Positions 62,065-64,000 of a DNA stretch of 64,000 bases are shown here, in pieces (positions within the stretch are counted from its first letter, which is position 1; the number at the start of each line of letters is the position of its first letter). The DNA is taken from the NCBI RefSeq assembly GCF_000599985.1, contig NZ_CP007445.1:2232001-2296000 (forward strand), read 5' to 3'. Both the position numbers and the translations under genes were made by a program. The notes beneath the pieces are model-generated. The model made no database searches. It was not told where the DNA came from and saw nothing but the letters and a program-made list of their open reading frames with translations. The DNA is from Gilliamella apicola (GTDB lineage: Bacteria > Pseudomonadota > Gammaproteobacteria > Enterobacterales > Orbaceae).

Positions 62065-62532
62065 ATGGATATACGCAAAATTAAAAAATTAATTGAATTA
62101 GTTGAAGAGTCAGGTATTTCTGAACTTGAAATTTCCGAAGGTGAAGAATCAGTTCGAATTAGTCGAACGATACCTACAACAAACTATTCAGCGCCAATAC
62201 AAAACATTCAAATACCTCAAGCAGCTCCGGTTGTTGTTGCACCAAGCTCAGCAGGTGAAAGTGTAGCTGAAGCGGATCCTATTACTCCGGCTCCGGCTGG
62301 AACAACTATAAAATCACCAATGGTTGGAACATTTTATCGTACACCAAGCCCAGAATCGAAAGCTTTTGTAGAAATCGGTCAAGCTGTCAATGTCGGTGAT
62401 GTACTTTGTATCGTTGAAGCGATGAAAATGATGAACCAAATTGAATCTGAAAAAGCGGGCACAATTAAAGCTATTTTAGTTGAAAATGGTCAACCTGTTG
62501 AATTTGATCAACCACTATTCATCATTGAGTAA
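62065..62532 (+). CDS. accB: Biotin carboxyl carrier protein of acetyl-CoA carboxylase
   Basis: Carries biotin between the carboxylase and transferase centres in fatty-acid synthesis. The N-terminal [20 protein letters not shown] matches E. coli. A Pro/Ala linker (about 45-80) leads to the biotinyl domain with [12 protein letters not shown], whose Lys is biotinylated. 155 residues, E. coli 156. accC follows after 33 bases. Confidence 0.98.
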   Translation: MDIRKIKKLIELVEESGISELEISEGEESVRISRTIPTTNYSAPIQNIQIPQAAPVVVAPSSAGESVAEADPITPAPAGTTIKSPMVGTFYRTPSPESKAFVEIGQAVNVGDVLCIVEAMKMMNQIESEKAGTIKAILVENGQPVEFDQPLFIIE

Positions 62533-62565
62533 TATTAACTTATTTATAAGATTAAGAGATCGAAT

Positions 62566-63912
62566 ATGCTTGATAAAATTCTTATTGCTAACCGTGGAGA
62601 AATTGCTCTACGTATCCTACGAGCATGTAAAGAACTTGGAATTAAAACTGTCGCTGTTCATTCTTCGGCAGATAAAGATTTAAAACATGTATTACTTGCA
62701 GACGAAACTGTCTGTATTGGTCCAGCGGCTTCCGCTAAAAGCTACCTCAATATCCCAGCGTTAATTTCTGCCGCCGAAGTTACCGGTGCAGCAGCAATTC
62801 ATCCGGGATATGGTTTTTTATCTGAAAACGCTGACTTCGCCGAGCAAGTGGAACGTTCTGGATTTGTTTTTATTGGACCAAAACCAGATACTATACGCTT
62901 AATGGGTGATAAAGTGTCAGCAATTCATGCCATGAAAAAAGCTGGTGTACCTTGTGTACCTGGTTCTGATGGCCCTTTGAGTAATGATATTGAAAATAAT
63001 AAGCAGATCGCCAAACAGATAGGCTATCCAGTTATTATCAAAGCATCTGGTGGGGGCGGTGGTCGTGGTATGCGTATTGTTCGGGAAGAAAAAGATCTTG
63101 AACAAGCAATTAAAATGACCAAATTAGAAGCAAAAACCGCTTTCAATAATGATATGGTTTATATGGAAAAATTCCTTGAGAATCCTCGTCATATTGAAAT
63201 TCAAGTGCTTTCTGATGGTCAAGGTCATGCTATTTATTTAGGTGAACGTGATTGTTCAATGCAAAGACGTCACCAAAAAGTTGTTGAAGAAGCACCAGCG
63301 GTTGGTATTACTTCTAAAATGCGCAAATTCATTGGTGAACGCTGTGTTAATGCATGTATTGAAATTGGTTATCGTGGTGCAGGAACATTTGAATTCTTAT
63401 TTGAAAATGGTGAATTTTATTTCATTGAAATGAATACGCGTATTCAGGTAGAACATCCAGTTACCGAAATGATAACAGGTGTGGATCTGATTAGAGAACA
63501 GATCCTAATCGCTGCAGGCAAACCTCTTTCTATCAAACAAAGTGATATTGAAATCAAGGGTCATGCTATTGAATGCCGTATAAATGCCGAAGATCCTAAA
63601 ACATTTATGCCTTCACCAGGGAAAATTACTCGCTTTCATGCACCAGGCGGGTTTGGTATTCGTTGGGAATCACATATTTATGCGGGTTACACTGTACCAC
63701 CTTACTATGATTCAATGATTGGTAAGCTAATTGCTTATGGTGAAACACGTAATGTTGCTATTGCACGAATGAAAAATGCATTAGCTGAACTAGTGATTGA
63801 TGGTATTAAAACGAATATTGATCTTCACATTGAAATTATGAATGACAAAGGCTTCCAAAAAGGAGGAACAAACATTCATTATTTAGAGAAAAAATTAGGC
63901 ATTTACGAGTAA
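62566..63912 (+). CDS. accC: Biotin carboxylase subunit of acetyl-CoA carboxylase
   Basis: ATP-grasp enzyme that carboxylates biotin on Acc[21 protein letters not shown] at the start; glycine-rich [15 protein letters not shown] loop; [42 protein letters not shown] with catalytic Arg/Glu. 448 residues, E. coli 449. A perfect 11-bp hairpin follows the stop. Confidence 0.98.
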   Translation: MLDKILIANRGEIALRILRACKELGIKTVAVHSSADKDLKHVLLADETVCIGPAASAKSYLNIPALISAAEVTGAAAIHPGYGFLSENADFAEQVERSGFVFIGPKPDTIRLMGDKVSAIHAMKKAGVPCVPGSDGPLSNDIENNKQIAKQIGYPVIIKASGGGGGRGMRIVREEKDLEQAIKMTKLEAKTAFNNDMVYMEKFLENPRHIEIQVLSDGQGHAIYLGERDCSMQRRHQKVVEEAPAVGITSKMRKFIGERCVNACIEIGYRGAGTFEFLFENGEFYFIEMNTRIQVEHPVTEMITGVDLIREQILIAAGKPLSIKQSDIEIKGHAIECRINAEDPKTFMPSPGKITRFHAPGGFGIRWESHIYAGYTVPPYYDSMIGKLIAYGETRNVAIARMKNALAELVIDGIKTNIDLHIEIMNDKGFQKGGTNIHYLEKKLGIYE

Positions 63913-63915
63913 CAA

Positions 63916-63942
63916 AATAATCCCTATCAATTAGGGATTATT
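63916..63942 (+). other. Hairpin after accC
   Basis: A perfect 11-bp stem (63916-63926 with 63932-63942, loop TCAAT), four bases after the stop, with no T-run. It is probably a stability element or weak terminator, since another gene starts at 63970 on the same strand. Confidence 0.55.
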
Positions 63943-63969
63943 GCTATAAATAAAGATGGATTGATACAA

Positions 63970-64000
63970 ATGAAAAACTGGAAAAGAAGTGCTGAAGAAA
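63970..64000 (+). CDS. Start of the gene after accC, cut by window end
   Basis: ATG at 63970 opens a frame reading MKNWKRSAEE to the window end. In enterics yhdT, a small membrane protein, follows accC; position and the charged N terminus would fit. Ten codons cannot decide this. Confidence 0.4.
   Translation, partial: MKNWKRSAEE

Overview
The window reads as a low-GC gammaproteobacterial chromosome. Gene content and local gene order are those of the Enterobacterales/Pasteurellales/Orbales group, with strong AT bias and AT-rich intergenic stretches. Arabinose, alpha-galactoside and beta-galactoside catabolism next to a small core genome suggests an Orbaceae gut symbiont such as Gilliamella. 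That assignment is inference from content; no 16S gene is present. Almost all genes are chromosomal core genes. There is no complete prophage, IS element or CRISPR array.

Layout. 1-5116: arabinose operon araB (5' cut by the window edge), araA, araE, araD, ending in a bidirectional terminator. 5332-12058 (minus): rpoE-rseA-rseB-lepA-lepB-rnc-era in the classical order but without rseC; a sigma-E type promoter precedes rpoE. 12269-14740 (minus): class I adenylate cyclase cyaA. 14847-15463: NudL-type Nudix gene broken by a frameshift in an A7 run. 15805-16605: secreted protein with three YdgH/YhcN repeats. 17189-21138: an unrecognised three-gene operon (helical protein, membrane-anchored coiled-coil protein, coiled-coil protein with a poly-Ser/Gly tail). 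22061-22860: seven-member tRNA cluster (one member decayed) behind a strong promoter. 22978-24687: cca (HD motif lost) and ygiM. 24913-33700: galactoside island with GH36 alpha-galactosidase, GalR/GalS-type repressor, ScrY/RafY-type porin and LacZ, plus matching GalR-like operators and CRP-like sites. 33761-37981: recB, sixA, yfcZ. 38128-39522: DHA2 exporter. 39606-45272 (minus): rpsO-pnp-nlpI-deaD with a large RNase III-type hairpin between rpsO and pnp. 45421-46344: LysR regulator. 46345-47611: a 1.27-kb stretch without a confident gene, holding about 2.3 copies of a ~152-bp direct repeat and a Fur-like box. 47612-50356 (minus): prmB-aroC-yfcA. 50502-53422: tRNA-Ser, a 29-codon ynhF gene, prc, proQ. 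53492-54344: a divergent pair, a Mu-type DNA-binding protein and a Ner/SfsB protein. 54485-54847: BamE-like lipoprotein. 55048-55436: RNase P RNA. 55446-61697 (minus): yqjA-type DedA, tldD, rng, mreD, mreC, mreB. 61924-63912: accB and accC behind a mini-ORF leader; a partial gene starts at 63970.

How it works together. The galactoside genes look like one regulon: nearly identical palindromes with a central CG precede the alpha-galactosidase gene and lie in the divergent porin/lacZ region, each near a CRP-like site, and both the GalS-like repressor and cyaA are encoded here. rnc and its likely pnp target hairpin are both present, so pnp autoregulation may be conserved. The least explained parts are the 17.2-21.1 kb operon, the Mu-like c/ner pair without a phage, and the 46.6-47.0 kb direct repeats.
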